Positions 34,220 through 41,462 of a stretch of 64,000 nucleotides of DNA are shown in pieces. The notes beneath the pieces are model-generated. The model searched no databases. It worked only from the letters and a program-made list of their open reading frames with translations, and was not told the origin of the DNA. How positions within the stretch are numbered: the stretch's first letter is position 1; each line of letters starts with the position of its first letter. Source of the DNA: DATBSL01 sp963729875 (GTDB lineage: Bacteria > Acidobacteriota > Vicinamibacteria > Fen-336). A program made the position numbers and the translations under genes. The DNA is taken from contig CAVSPR010000009.1 of the NCBI GenBank assembly GCA_963729875.1, positions 248,001-312,000 on the forward strand, read 5' to 3'.

Positions 34220-35611
34220 TCAGCGGGCCCCCCGTCCGACCAGCATGACCTTGACGGTGTCGAGGACGATCGCGAGGTCGAGGAAGGGGGACATGTTCTT
34301 GATGTAGTACAGGTCGAACTGGAGCTTGCGCTCGGCGTCCTCGATGGTGGACCCGTAGCCGAACTTGACCTGGGCCCAGCCGGTGATCCCGGGCGGGACG
34401 TTGTGGCGCTCGTCGTAGTAGGGGATCACCTTGCGGAGCTGCTCCACGAAGTGCTGCCTCTCCGGCCGCGGGCCCACGAAGCTCATCTCGCCGCGGAGGA
34501 CGTTGACCAGCTGCGGGAGCTCGTCCAGGCGCAGGCCGCGCAGCACGCGCCCCACCCGTGTGATGCGCCGGTCGCCCACGGGCGAGGCCCAGGCCGGCCC
34601 GCTGGCGGCCTCCGCGTCCGCGCGCATGGTGCGGAGCTTGAAGAGCTCGAAGACGACTCCGCCTCGCCCCACCCGGGCCTGTCGGAAGAGGGCGGGACCA
34701 GGGCTGTCCAACCGGATGAGGAGCGCCACCAGCCCCAGCAGGGGCGCGAGGGCCACGAGAAGGAGCGCCGCCAGTGCGAACTCCAGGACACGCCTCGACG
34801 CGAGGAGGAGCCGCGGCTTGCGGAAGCCGGGGGAGAAGACCAGCCAGCTCGGCCGCAGGTCGCTCACCAGGAGCTTCCCGGTGAGGCGCTCGTAGAAGGT
34901 GGGAGCGTCCTCCACGGGGATTCCGGCCACCCGGCACCGGAGCAGGTCGTCGACGCGCAGGCGCCCGCGGCGGTCGTCCATGGCCACCACGATCAGGCTC
35001 ACCTTGAGCTCGGGCACGACCCGCAGGAGCCGATCGGTCGTCCCCACCACTGGCGGGCTCGTCATGGACCGGCCCACCTCGTCCGGGTGCTCGCCGAGGA
35101 AGCCCACCACCCGGTAGCCGAGCGGCGCTCGCCGGAGCAGCTCCGCCGCGACCTGCTGGGCGGAGTGGCCGGTGCCCAGGATGAGCACGTTGTCGGTCAG
35201 GGCCTCGCGGCCACCGGCCCAGTAGACGAACGCGTGCCACAGGAGGATGACGGTCGATGCCACGGGGAGATAGAGGAGCAGCAGCCGGGGAGCGAGGCGG
35301 ATCGACGGGGCGAGGTAGTAGACGAGCGGCAGGAGGAAAGCCGCCAGCAGGATCGACCGGCCGAGGCGCAGGAAAAGACCGGTGCGGCTGCGCAGGGCGC
35401 GCAGGTCGTACACCTCGCCGTAGTAGAGGCTGAGCTGGACCACCGCGACCACGACCAGGCCCCGCGCGATGAGGGAGGCATAGGCGGGGCGCTCGTCGGG
35501 GGCGGACGCGAGCACCGCCACCCCCAGCAGGGCGAGCCAGAGCAGGATGCCTTCCCCCAGGAACAGCAGGAGGAGGTGGCGGCGGTCCGAGGGGCTGGAC
35601 TCGCTCACCAC
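34220..35611 (-). CDS. Initiating undecaprenyl-phosphate sugar-1-phosphate transferase (EPS sugar transferase)
   Basis: A 463-residue polyprenyl glycosylphosphotransferase. Four to five N-terminal helices are followed by a CoA-binding-like domain (LILGTGHSAQQV), another helix, and the catalytic C-terminal domain with FKLRTMRADAE, RLDELPQLVNVLRGEMS, FVGPRPE and a closing YYIKNMSPFLDL. It starts EPS repeat synthesis by loading a sugar phosphate on undecaprenyl phosphate. The arrangement matches the exosortase-A-associated (EpsB_2-like) subfamily as I recall it. Two consecutive GTG codons (35611, 35608) can serve as start. It is 10 nt downstream of the CpsD-like gene. Confidence 0.9.
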   Translation of the reverse strand: MVSESSPSDRRHLLLLFLGEGILLWLALLGVAVLASAPDERPAYASLIARGLVVVAVVQLSLYYGEVYDLRALRSRTGLFLRLGRSILLAAFLLPLVYYLAPSIRLAPRLLLLYLPVASTVILLWHAFVYWAGGREALTDNVLILGTGHSAQQVAAELLRRAPLGYRVVGFLGEHPDEVGRSMTSPPVVGTTDRLLRVVPELKVSLIVVAMDDRRGRLRVDDLLRCRVAGIPVEDAPTFYERLTGKLLVSDLRPSWLVFSPGFRKPRLLLASRRVLEFALAALLLVALAPLLGLVALLIRLDSPGPALFRQARVGRGGVVFELFKLRTMRADAEAASGPAWASPVGDRRITRVGRVLRGLRLDELPQLVNVLRGEMSFVGPRPERQHFVEQLRKVIPYYDERHNVPPGITGWAQVKFGYGSTIEDAERKLQFDLYYIKNMSPFLDLAIVLDTVKVMLVGRGAR

Positions 35612-35621
35612 GGACAGGAAC

Positions 35622-36374
35622 TCAGGCCCGCGATTCGGGGCCGAGGGGATGGGAGCGAGCGAAGATCTCGCGCAGGTCGTTGAAGACGACCCCCCGCAGG
35701 CGTCCCGGCTGGAGCTGCGAGACCGCCTGGAGGACGCGCTCGCGGGGCGCCCGGCGCGCGCGCACCACCAGCAGGTAGCCGTCGAGCATGTCCTGGATCA
35801 GCACCGAGTCCGCGACGGGCACCAGCGGCGGGCAGTCCACCACCACGAAGTCGAAGGCCCGTCCGGCCGCCTCGAGCAGTCGCGCCAGCCCGCCCGACTC
35901 GAGGAGTGAAGCGGGCTCGGCGTTCGCCGTGCCCCCGGCCAGCAGGGAGAAGCCCCACGGCTCGACCCGGCGGAGCGGCACCGGCCCGAGGCCGCCCTGG
36001 GCCAGCCAGTCGGTAAGGCCGGGAGCGGTATCCAGGTGGAGCCGCGACTCGAGGGCGGGAGCCCGGAGCACCGCCTCGAGCAGGAGCACGCGGCGGGCCC
36101 CGCCCCGGGCGAGAGCGGAGGCGAGGCCCAGCGCGGTGAGGGTCGTGCCCTCGGCTGCCGCCGCCGCCACCACGCCGATACGGCGGAACCTCTGCTCCGC
36201 GTCGAGGGATTCCACCCTGGCGCGCAGGATCCGGAGCGTCTCGGCGAAACCGCTGCCCGGTGAAAGCGCGCGGACCAGCCCGCGGTCGGTCGGCGCCGCG
36301 GTCTCGGTCCGGGTCTCGGCGAGGGTCACGTTGCCGGGGCTGGTCCCCCCGGCCTGAGCTTCGAGGGGGGTCAT
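35622..36374 (-). CDS. CpsD/BY-kinase-like protein with degenerate P-loop
   Basis: A 250-residue protein aligned to the cytoplasmic ATPase domain of bacterial tyrosine kinases that work with chain-length proteins. It keeps the family order: N-terminal helix with FAETLRILRARV, the P-loop region, and the Walker B-like VVVDCPPLVPVADSV. The P-loop reads AAAEGTTLTALGLA, with Thr in place of the essential Lys, and the Walker A' segment reads LLLEAVLRAP rather than LLIDADLRRP. No C-terminal Tyr cluster is present. It is probably a non-catalytic partner of the chain-length protein encoded 19 nt upstream. ATG at 36374 is the natural start. Confidence 0.83.
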   Translation of the reverse strand: MTPLEAQAGGTSPGNVTLAETRTETAAPTDRGLVRALSPGSGFAETLRILRARVESLDAEQRFRRIGVVAAAAAEGTTLTALGLASALARGGARRVLLLEAVLRAPALESRLHLDTAPGLTDWLAQGGLGPVPLRRVEPWGFSLLAGGTANAEPASLLESGGLARLLEAAGRAFDFVVVDCPPLVPVADSVLIQDMLDGYLLVVRARRAPRERVLQAVSQLQPGRLRGVVFNDLREIFARSHPLGPESRA

Positions 36375-36393
36375 GCCGGGCTCGCGCTCACGC

Positions 36394-37827
36394 TCACGAA
36401 GAGCGCCTCGCCGCCCGCCCGAGGTGCGGGAAGACCCCGAGGACGGGGGCCGGGAGCAGGGTCTCGAGCTCCCGGCGGCTCTTCACGGAGTGGTCCAGGA
36501 AGTCCGCGGCAAGGGCGAAGGCCAATCCGGCCAGTATCGCGGCGACGAGGCCACCCATTCCGAACATCGCGCCGTAGGGGCGGATGGGCCGCTCGGGGGC
36601 CTGGGCGGGGTCGAGGATCCGGAAGTAGCTGCCCTGCCAGTGCTCCTCCATCTTCCGGGCCATCCTGGCTTCGCTGTCCTTGCGCAGGAGGGCGAGGTAG
36701 TTTTCCCGCAGCTGCTGGTAGTCCCGCGTCAGCTCGGTCAGCTCCTGCTCCACGGCGGGCGTCTTCTCGATCCGGGCCTGGAGGTCCGCAATCCGCTGGT
36801 CCAGCCCCTCGCGCCGGGAGTTGACCGCGCTGATCTCCGCCTCCACCTGCTGCAGCGACCGGTGCAGCGCCAGCTCCTGGGGGTCGGTGACGGGGCGGGG
36901 CGCGTCCGGCACGGTCGCGGGCTGGTCGATCTGCTGCTGGAGCCGGGCCATGCGCAGGCGGAGGGCGCGAACGTCGGGGTGGTCGTCCTTGTAGCGCTCG
37001 CGGAGGGCCGCGTACTGGGCCTGCAGCTTCAGGAGCTGGGCACGCGTGTCGTTGGCCGCGGAGGGGGCCTCCCCGCCGGCCCCCCGCAGCTCGACCAGCG
37101 CGCGCTCGAGCGACGTCCGCCGGGCATCGAGGGTGCGGAGGTTCTCGCCGAGCGTCTGCTGCTCGAACTGCAGCTGCGTGAGCAGGCGGAGGCTGGTGTC
37201 GAGCTGCTCCGGCAACGCTCCCCGGTACTGCTGCTTGAGCTGGCGGAGCGCCACCTCCCGGGCCTCGAGCGCGCGCCGCGCTTCCTCCAGGCTCGACTCG
37301 ATGAAGTTGAACGTCTGCTCGGTCATCGTCTCGCGCAGGTACCGGGTGTCGGAGATGAACTGCTCCGCGAGCCGGTTGGTCACCCTGGCCGCTTTCTGGG
37401 GGTCCCGGTTGACGTACTCGATGCTGAAGGAGTCGTTGCCCTGGACGCGGATCTGGATGGCCCGCCGCATGGCCTCGACCACGACCCCCCGGGGAACGCC
37501 GGCGAGCTCCGGGTAGGGGTCGATCTCCTGGACCACGGCCTCGAGCCGGGTGCGGCTCAGGATCACCTGGCGGATCGTCTGCAGGCGCTTCTCCACCGTC
37601 TCGGACGCCATCGGGGTCACGAAGTAGTCGGGGACCTTGTTCGGCTCCACCAGGATCAGCGTGGCCGAGCGGTACTTGCGGGGGAAGACGAAGGCCAGGA
37701 CGAGAGCGATCGCCAGCACCACCGTGAAGGGGATCCACATCGCCCGCGGGTAGCGCAGCGGGGCCTCGAGGTACTCGAGAGGGTCGCGGCCCGGGGCCTC
37801 CGGGGTCTCGACGTCGTCCTCGATCAT
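36394..37827 (-). CDS. EPS chain-length determinant protein (Wzz/Wzc-like, exosortase-locus type)
   Basis: A 477-residue polysaccharide co-polymerase. One helix near residue 35 (PFTVVLAIALVLAFVF) follows a short cytoplasmic N-terminus; then the Wzz domain (YRSATLILVEPNKVP), a long periplasmic coiled coil (about residues 150-390, many Glu/Arg/Leu heptads), and a second helix near the C-terminus (GGLVAAILAGLAFALAADF). It ends without a kinase domain, which is on the next gene. It controls chain length and links synthesis to export. ATG at 37827 overlaps the comB stop by 4 nt; a longer frame upstream does not look coding. Confidence 0.9.
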   Translation of the reverse strand: MIEDDVETPEAPGRDPLEYLEAPLRYPRAMWIPFTVVLAIALVLAFVFPRKYRSATLILVEPNKVPDYFVTPMASETVEKRLQTIRQVILSRTRLEAVVQEIDPYPELAGVPRGVVVEAMRRAIQIRVQGNDSFSIEYVNRDPQKAARVTNRLAEQFISDTRYLRETMTEQTFNFIESSLEEARRALEAREVALRQLKQQYRGALPEQLDTSLRLLTQLQFEQQTLGENLRTLDARRTSLERALVELRGAGGEAPSAANDTRAQLLKLQAQYAALRERYKDDHPDVRALRLRMARLQQQIDQPATVPDAPRPVTDPQELALHRSLQQVEAEISAVNSRREGLDQRIADLQARIEKTPAVEQELTELTRDYQQLRENYLALLRKDSEARMARKMEEHWQGSYFRILDPAQAPERPIRPYGAMFGMGGLVAAILAGLAFALAADFLDHSVKSRRELETLLPAPVLGVFPHLGRAARRSS

Positions 37828-38537
37828 CGGGGCGGCCCACCCTCGATCACCTCGCCCCCCCGGTACTCGCAGGCGAAAGCCACGTCGTCCACGTGGCTCA
37901 GCACGAAGTCGAGGTCCTCGTCGGCCCCCGCCCGCCGCAGCGCCTCCGCGCTGTTGCCCCACCCGGCGAGTCTGGGCTCGATGCCGTCCCAGCGCTCGAG
38001 CAGGGCGGCGGTACGGCGATCCCCGGGCTCGAAGCCCTCGCGGGTGAGACGAAGGCCGACCCACGCCGCCGCCATCTGGTCCTCGCAGCTGAACTCTTCG
38101 CGGCAGCCGGCCCCGAGCAGGGCGACGTGGTGGTGGCCCGCGAGCCGGCTCGCGGTGGCGGTGAGGTTGCGGAACGACGCCACCAGCACGTTGCGGCAGC
38201 GGGAGGCGTTCGCGATCAGGTCCGTGCCGGGAGGCGACCACAGCAGCAGGGGTCGGTCCGTCGGCTCGCGCAGGAGCGCGGTCGGGCTGTCCGCGAGCGC
38301 GAAGCCCGATGGCCGCCCGCCGTCAGCAGTGCCCATCAGGCAAGCCCCGGGCAGCGATGCGGCACGGCTGAGGGCCGCCGCCTCGTCCGTGGCGACGCAG
38401 GCGCGTCGGCCCTGGGTCACCGCCGTTACCAGCGTCGTGGTCGACAGCATCACGTCGATGCAGACCACGGCGTCCGCGTCCAGGTAGCGGAAGGCGCCGT
38501 CCGGAAAGGAGTCGATCGTCAGGGTCTTGCGTGCCAT
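37824..38537 (-). CDS. comB: ComB-like 2-phosphosulfolactate phosphatase family protein
   Basis: A 237-residue protein of the ComB family (2-phosphosulfolactate phosphatase). Family signs are VVCIDVMLSTTTLVTAV near residue 24, LMGTADGGRPSGF, LWSPPGTDLI and LGAGCREEFSCEDQ. In archaea the enzyme dephosphorylates 2-phosphosulfolactate on the way to coenzyme M; many bacterial homologues have no known role. Here it is embedded in an EPS operon, 37 nt downstream of the Wza-like gene and overlapping the chain-length gene, so its substrate may be a phosphorylated EPS precursor. No other coenzyme M gene is visible in the window. Confidence 0.85.
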   Translation of the reverse strand: MARKTLTIDSFPDGAFRYLDADAVVCIDVMLSTTTLVTAVTQGRRACVATDEAAALSRAASLPGACLMGTADGGRPSGFALADSPTALLREPTDRPLLLWSPPGTDLIANASRCRNVLVASFRNLTATASRLAGHHHVALLGAGCREEFSCEDQMAAAWVGLRLTREGFEPGDRRTAALLERWDGIEPRLAGWGNSAEALRRAGADEDLDFVLSHVDDVAFACEYRGGEVIEGGPPR

Positions 38538-38574
38538 GCCGTTCGTTCCGTCGAGCGAATCCTCTCGGCCGTCG

Positions 38575-39294
38575 TCACGGGACGAGGATTGAGTCCCCCG
38601 CCTCGAGAAAGATGTTCTGCTCCAGGCGCAGCCCCGCCTCCACCTCCCTGTAGTTGAACGGGATGGCCGTCTGCTCCCCGCCCCGGTTGCGAAGGATGCG
38701 GATGGACTCCTTCTTCGCGAACTCCCTGAACCCCCCGGCCAGGGCGAGGGCCTGGACGACGCTGATCCGGCTGGGCAGGGGGAAGGCCCCCGGCTGCGCG
38801 ACCTCCCCGAGGACGTAGAAGCGCGCGCTGATCGCCTGGGAGACGGCCAGCGTGACCTGGGGCACTTCCAGGAAGTGTCCGAGCTTGGCCTGGATCTCGC
38901 TCGCGAGATCGTCCGGCGTTCGTCCCGCAGCCATCAGGTCCCCGAGCAGGGGGACGGTGATGCGCCCGTCCAGCCGAACGAAGGCCTCCGTGCTGAGCTC
39001 CGGCTCCTTCCAGATCAGGATCTTCAGCACGTCACCCGGGGCGACGAAGTAGCTGGGCGCGAGGTCCAGAGCGGCGGCGGTCGGGTTCTGCGCGGTGGCC
39101 GGAGGGGTTTGCGCGGGAGCGGCGGGAGGAGCCTGTGCCGGAGGGGGATCGGCCGGAGCGGGGGAGGCTCCCAGCAGGAGAGCCAGCGACAGGAGCAACT
39201 GACGAAGGGCGCGCGGGTCCGGGGCTTCCCGCCCGGCTCGCGCCACGGACGCCGTGGCAGCGGGCCGATGCCCGGAATCACCGCGTCGTTCCAT
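38575..39294 (-). CDS. Polysaccharide export outer-membrane protein (Wza-like, SLBB)
   Basis: A 239-residue periplasmic/outer-membrane export protein and first gene of the EPS operon. A signal-peptide-like stretch (LRQLLLSLALLLGASPAPA) is followed by a Pro/Ala-rich linker, then the polysaccharide export domain (FVAPGDVLKILIWKEPELS) and an SLBB domain (VLGEVAQPGAFPL). I do not see a lipobox Cys, so membrane attachment differs from E. coli Wza. I chose ATG at 39294; the longer frame to 39417 reads through the promoter. It would form the export pore for the EPS. Confidence 0.9.
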   Translation of the reverse strand: MERRGDSGHRPAATASVARAGREAPDPRALRQLLLSLALLLGASPAPADPPPAQAPPAAPAQTPPATAQNPTAAALDLAPSYFVAPGDVLKILIWKEPELSTEAFVRLDGRITVPLLGDLMAAGRTPDDLASEIQAKLGHFLEVPQVTLAVSQAISARFYVLGEVAQPGAFPLPSRISVVQALALAGGFREFAKKESIRILRNRGGEQTAIPFNYREVEAGLRLEQNIFLEAGDSILVP

Positions 39295-39325
39295 CGCGCG
39301 GAGCGCCAGCTGCAAACACACCTCT

Positions 39326-39374
39326 CTTCCCGATATCGCAGGGAGGGTCTGCGAGCGTGGGGTCCTTCCCGATA
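39326..39374 (-). promoter_or_regulatory. Two direct repeats and a palindrome in the EPS operon leader
   Basis: Reading the - strand, TATCGGGAAG occurs twice, at 39365-39374 and 39326-39335, start to start 39 nt. Next to the second copy lies the palindrome TCGCAG-N7-CTGCGA (39336-39354). All lie between the predicted transcription start (near 39382) and the ATG at 39294, so they could be operators or an RNA element. Confidence 0.5.
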
Positions 39375-39388
39375 CGCGGGGAGATAGG

Positions 39389-39417
39389 ATTCTGAGACGA
39401 GGCGCCCGCCGTGTCAA
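39389..39417 (-). promoter_or_regulatory. Promoter of the EPS operon
   Basis: On the - strand TTGACA (39412-39417), 17-nt spacer, CAGAAT (39389-39394): a near-consensus sigma-70 promoter. It overlaps the last codons of the ABC transporter gene and predicts a leader of about 88 nt before the Wza-like ATG. Confidence 0.65.
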
Positions 39418-41294
39418 GGGAAGGGCCGCCTCAGGAGCACGTCGAGGGGCCCCCGGTCCGCCGGGCCCGGTGGAAGCGCGTCCGGCGGCCCCTCCGGCGG
39501 CGTCGGCTCGCCCGGGTCGAGGAGCCCGTTTGCACCGAGCCGGTACTGGCGGTCGTGGATCTCGAGGTAGCGTCCCCCGCGGGACAACAGTTCCTCGTGC
39601 GACCCGCGCTCGACGATTCGGCCCGCCTCCAGCACGAGGATCTCGTCCGCAGCGCGGATCGTCGAGAGGCGATGGGCGATGACGAGGGTGGTGCGACCGC
39701 GCCGCAGGGAGCGGAGCCCGTCCTGGACGAGGGCCTCGCTCGCGCTGTCCAGGCTGGAGGTGGCCTCGTCGAGGATGAGGATGCGCGGGTCGGCCAGGAC
39801 CGCCCGGGCGATCGCCACCCGCTGCCTCTCTCCCCCCGACAGCTTCACCCCTCGCTCGCCCACGACGGTGTCGTACCCCAGCTCCAGGCGCCGCACGATC
39901 TCGTCGCAGTGGGCCACCCGGCCGGCCCGCTCGATCTCTTCCCGGCTCGCCCGGGGGCGCGAGAAAGCGATGTTCTCCGCGATCGACCCGTCGAAGAGGA
40001 AGCTGTCCTGGAGCACCACCCCGAGGTGCGAGCGGTAGTCGTCGAGGCGCAGGCGCGCGAGGTCCCGGCCGTCGATCCGGAGCTGCCCCGACTTCGGACG
40101 GTGGAATCCCATGACGAGGCCGATGATCGTGCTCTTGCCGGCCCCGCTCGGCCCCACCAGGGCCACGGTGGTGCCGGGGCGGGCGCGGAACGACACGTCC
40201 TCGAGGACCGGACGGCCGGGGGAGTACTCGAACCCCACCCGGTCGAACTCGATCTCTCCCCGCACCTCGGGCACGCTCTCGCGGGCGTCCTCCTCCTCCT
40301 CCTCTGGCGCCACCGCCCGCAGCTCCCGGATGCGGTCGAGCCCGGCGAAGGCCTCGCCGAGCTGGGTGGCGCTGTCCGCCAGGCGCACGACCGGCGCGAT
40401 GAGCAGGCCGATGAAGAACACGAACATGACGAAGTCCCCGAGGGTCATGGTCCCGGCGAGGATGGCGCGGCCCCCGAGGAAGAAGAGGGCGGCGGCGATC
40501 GCCGAGAAGATGAGGATGGCCGCCGCCCCCACCGCTGCGCTGAGGGTGATCTCCCGGGCCACGTTGCGGAAGAGCCGGTGGATACGGCGGGCGAAGCCCA
40601 GCTCCTCCCGCTTGGACGCCCGGTAGGCCTTGATGACGCGGATGCCGTTCAACGACTCGGCCAGGCTCCCCGTCAGCTGGGCGTTGAGCTCGGCGCGCTG
40701 CCGGAAGAGCGGCCGGAGCCGGGTGAACGCGAACCCCATCAGGCCCCCGAACGCCGAGAGCAGCAGCAGCGTGACTGCGGTCAGCCGCCAGTTTAGGTAC
40801 AGGAGCACCGCGAGCGCGAAGGCGGCGGTCATCACGCTGCTGAGGAGCTGGATCAGCCCGTTGCCCAGCAGGTTCCGGAGCCCGTCGGGGTCGTTGATGA
40901 TGCGGGAGATGAGGACGCCGGCGCGAGTGGAGTCGAAGTAGTGCACCGGCAGCCGGGTCACGTGACGGTGGAGGCGCCGGCGCATGCGCATGATCTCGCG
41001 CTGGGCGGCGACCCCGACCAGCTGGGACAGCCAGAAGGAAGTCCCGGCCTGCACGAGGGCGGCGGCCACGATGGCCAGGGCCAGCGGCCCCAGCATCTCG
41101 CTCCGGTGCCGGCCCACCACCTCGTCGATCAGGTACTTGGACGAAGCGGGCAGCACGAGGGCGGCCACGCGTCCGACCGCGAGCAGCAGCAACCCGAGGA
41201 GAAGGCGGCGACGGTGGCTCCAGACCAGGTCGCGGGCCTCGCGCCAGACACCTGCTGTCCTGCTTGCGCCGAAGGGCTGGGGCGAAGGGTCCAT
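39414..41294 (-). CDS. ABC transporter, MsbA-type exporter (fused membrane and ATPase domains)
   Basis: A 626-residue half-transporter. Six transmembrane helices span about residues 25-310; the nucleotide-binding domain has Walker A GPSGAGKS, signature LSGGERQR, Walker B ILILDEAT and the H-loop AHRLS. The EAA-like coupling loop and TRAGVLISRIINDPDG segment are typical of MsbA/lipid A and multidrug exporters. It probably works as a homodimer moving a lipid-linked or amphipathic substrate. It sits just upstream of the EPS operon with its own promoter at 41357-41385. The acidic linker (PEEEEEDARE) before the ATPase is unusual. Substrate unknown. Confidence 0.93.
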   Translation of the reverse strand: MDPSPQPFGASRTAGVWREARDLVWSHRRRLLLGLLLLAVGRVAALVLPASSKYLIDEVVGRHRSEMLGPLALAIVAAALVQAGTSFWLSQLVGVAAQREIMRMRRRLHRHVTRLPVHYFDSTRAGVLISRIINDPDGLRNLLGNGLIQLLSSVMTAAFALAVLLYLNWRLTAVTLLLLSAFGGLMGFAFTRLRPLFRQRAELNAQLTGSLAESLNGIRVIKAYRASKREELGFARRIHRLFRNVAREITLSAAVGAAAILIFSAIAAALFFLGGRAILAGTMTLGDFVMFVFFIGLLIAPVVRLADSATQLGEAFAGLDRIRELRAVAPEEEEEDARESVPEVRGEIEFDRVGFEYSPGRPVLEDVSFRARPGTTVALVGPSGAGKSTIIGLVMGFHRPKSGQLRIDGRDLARLRLDDYRSHLGVVLQDSFLFDGSIAENIAFSRPRASREEIERAGRVAHCDEIVRRLELGYDTVVGERGVKLSGGERQRVAIARAVLADPRILILDEATSSLDSASEALVQDGLRSLRRGRTTLVIAHRLSTIRAADEILVLEAGRIVERGSHEELLSRGGRYLEIHDRQYRLGANGLLDPGEPTPPEGPPDALPPGPADRGPLDVLLRRPFP

Positions 41295-41356
41295 GGGCTC
41301 ACGGGATCCGGCCCGGGCGCGGAGGGGGCGGCCGCGAGCGGAGAGAGGTCTTGGCC

Positions 41357-41385
41357 CTTATACCCCAGGGGACGGGCCCCGGCAA
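41357..41385 (-). promoter_or_regulatory. Promoter of the ABC exporter gene
   Basis: On the - strand TTGCCG (41380-41385), 17-nt spacer, TATAAG (41357-41362). The start codon is about 60 nt further on. Confidence 0.55.
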
Positions 41386-41410
41386 AGCGCCCCGCCGGCC
41401 GCCCGGCCGG

Positions 41411-41440
41411 GCCCTCGGTCGGTTTGACCCGACGGAGGGC
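41411..41440. repeat. Inverted repeat between divergent ABC exporter and OM barrel genes
   Basis: GCCCTC and GAGGGC flank GTCGG and CCGAC around a short T-rich loop, giving about 11 paired positions with one mismatch. The right arm overlaps the -35 region of the + strand promoter at 41424, so a regulator binding here would control the barrel gene. Confidence 0.45.
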
Positions 41441-41453
41441 CGGAGGCTAAGGT
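41424..41453 (+). promoter_or_regulatory. Promoter of the OM barrel gene, possibly leaderless
   Basis: TTGACC (41424-41429), 18-nt spacer, TAAGGT (41448-41453). The GTG start at 41463 is only 9 nt after the -10, so the mRNA would begin at or within a few bases of the start codon. Confidence 0.55.
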
Positions 41454-41462
41454 AGTTTTCCC

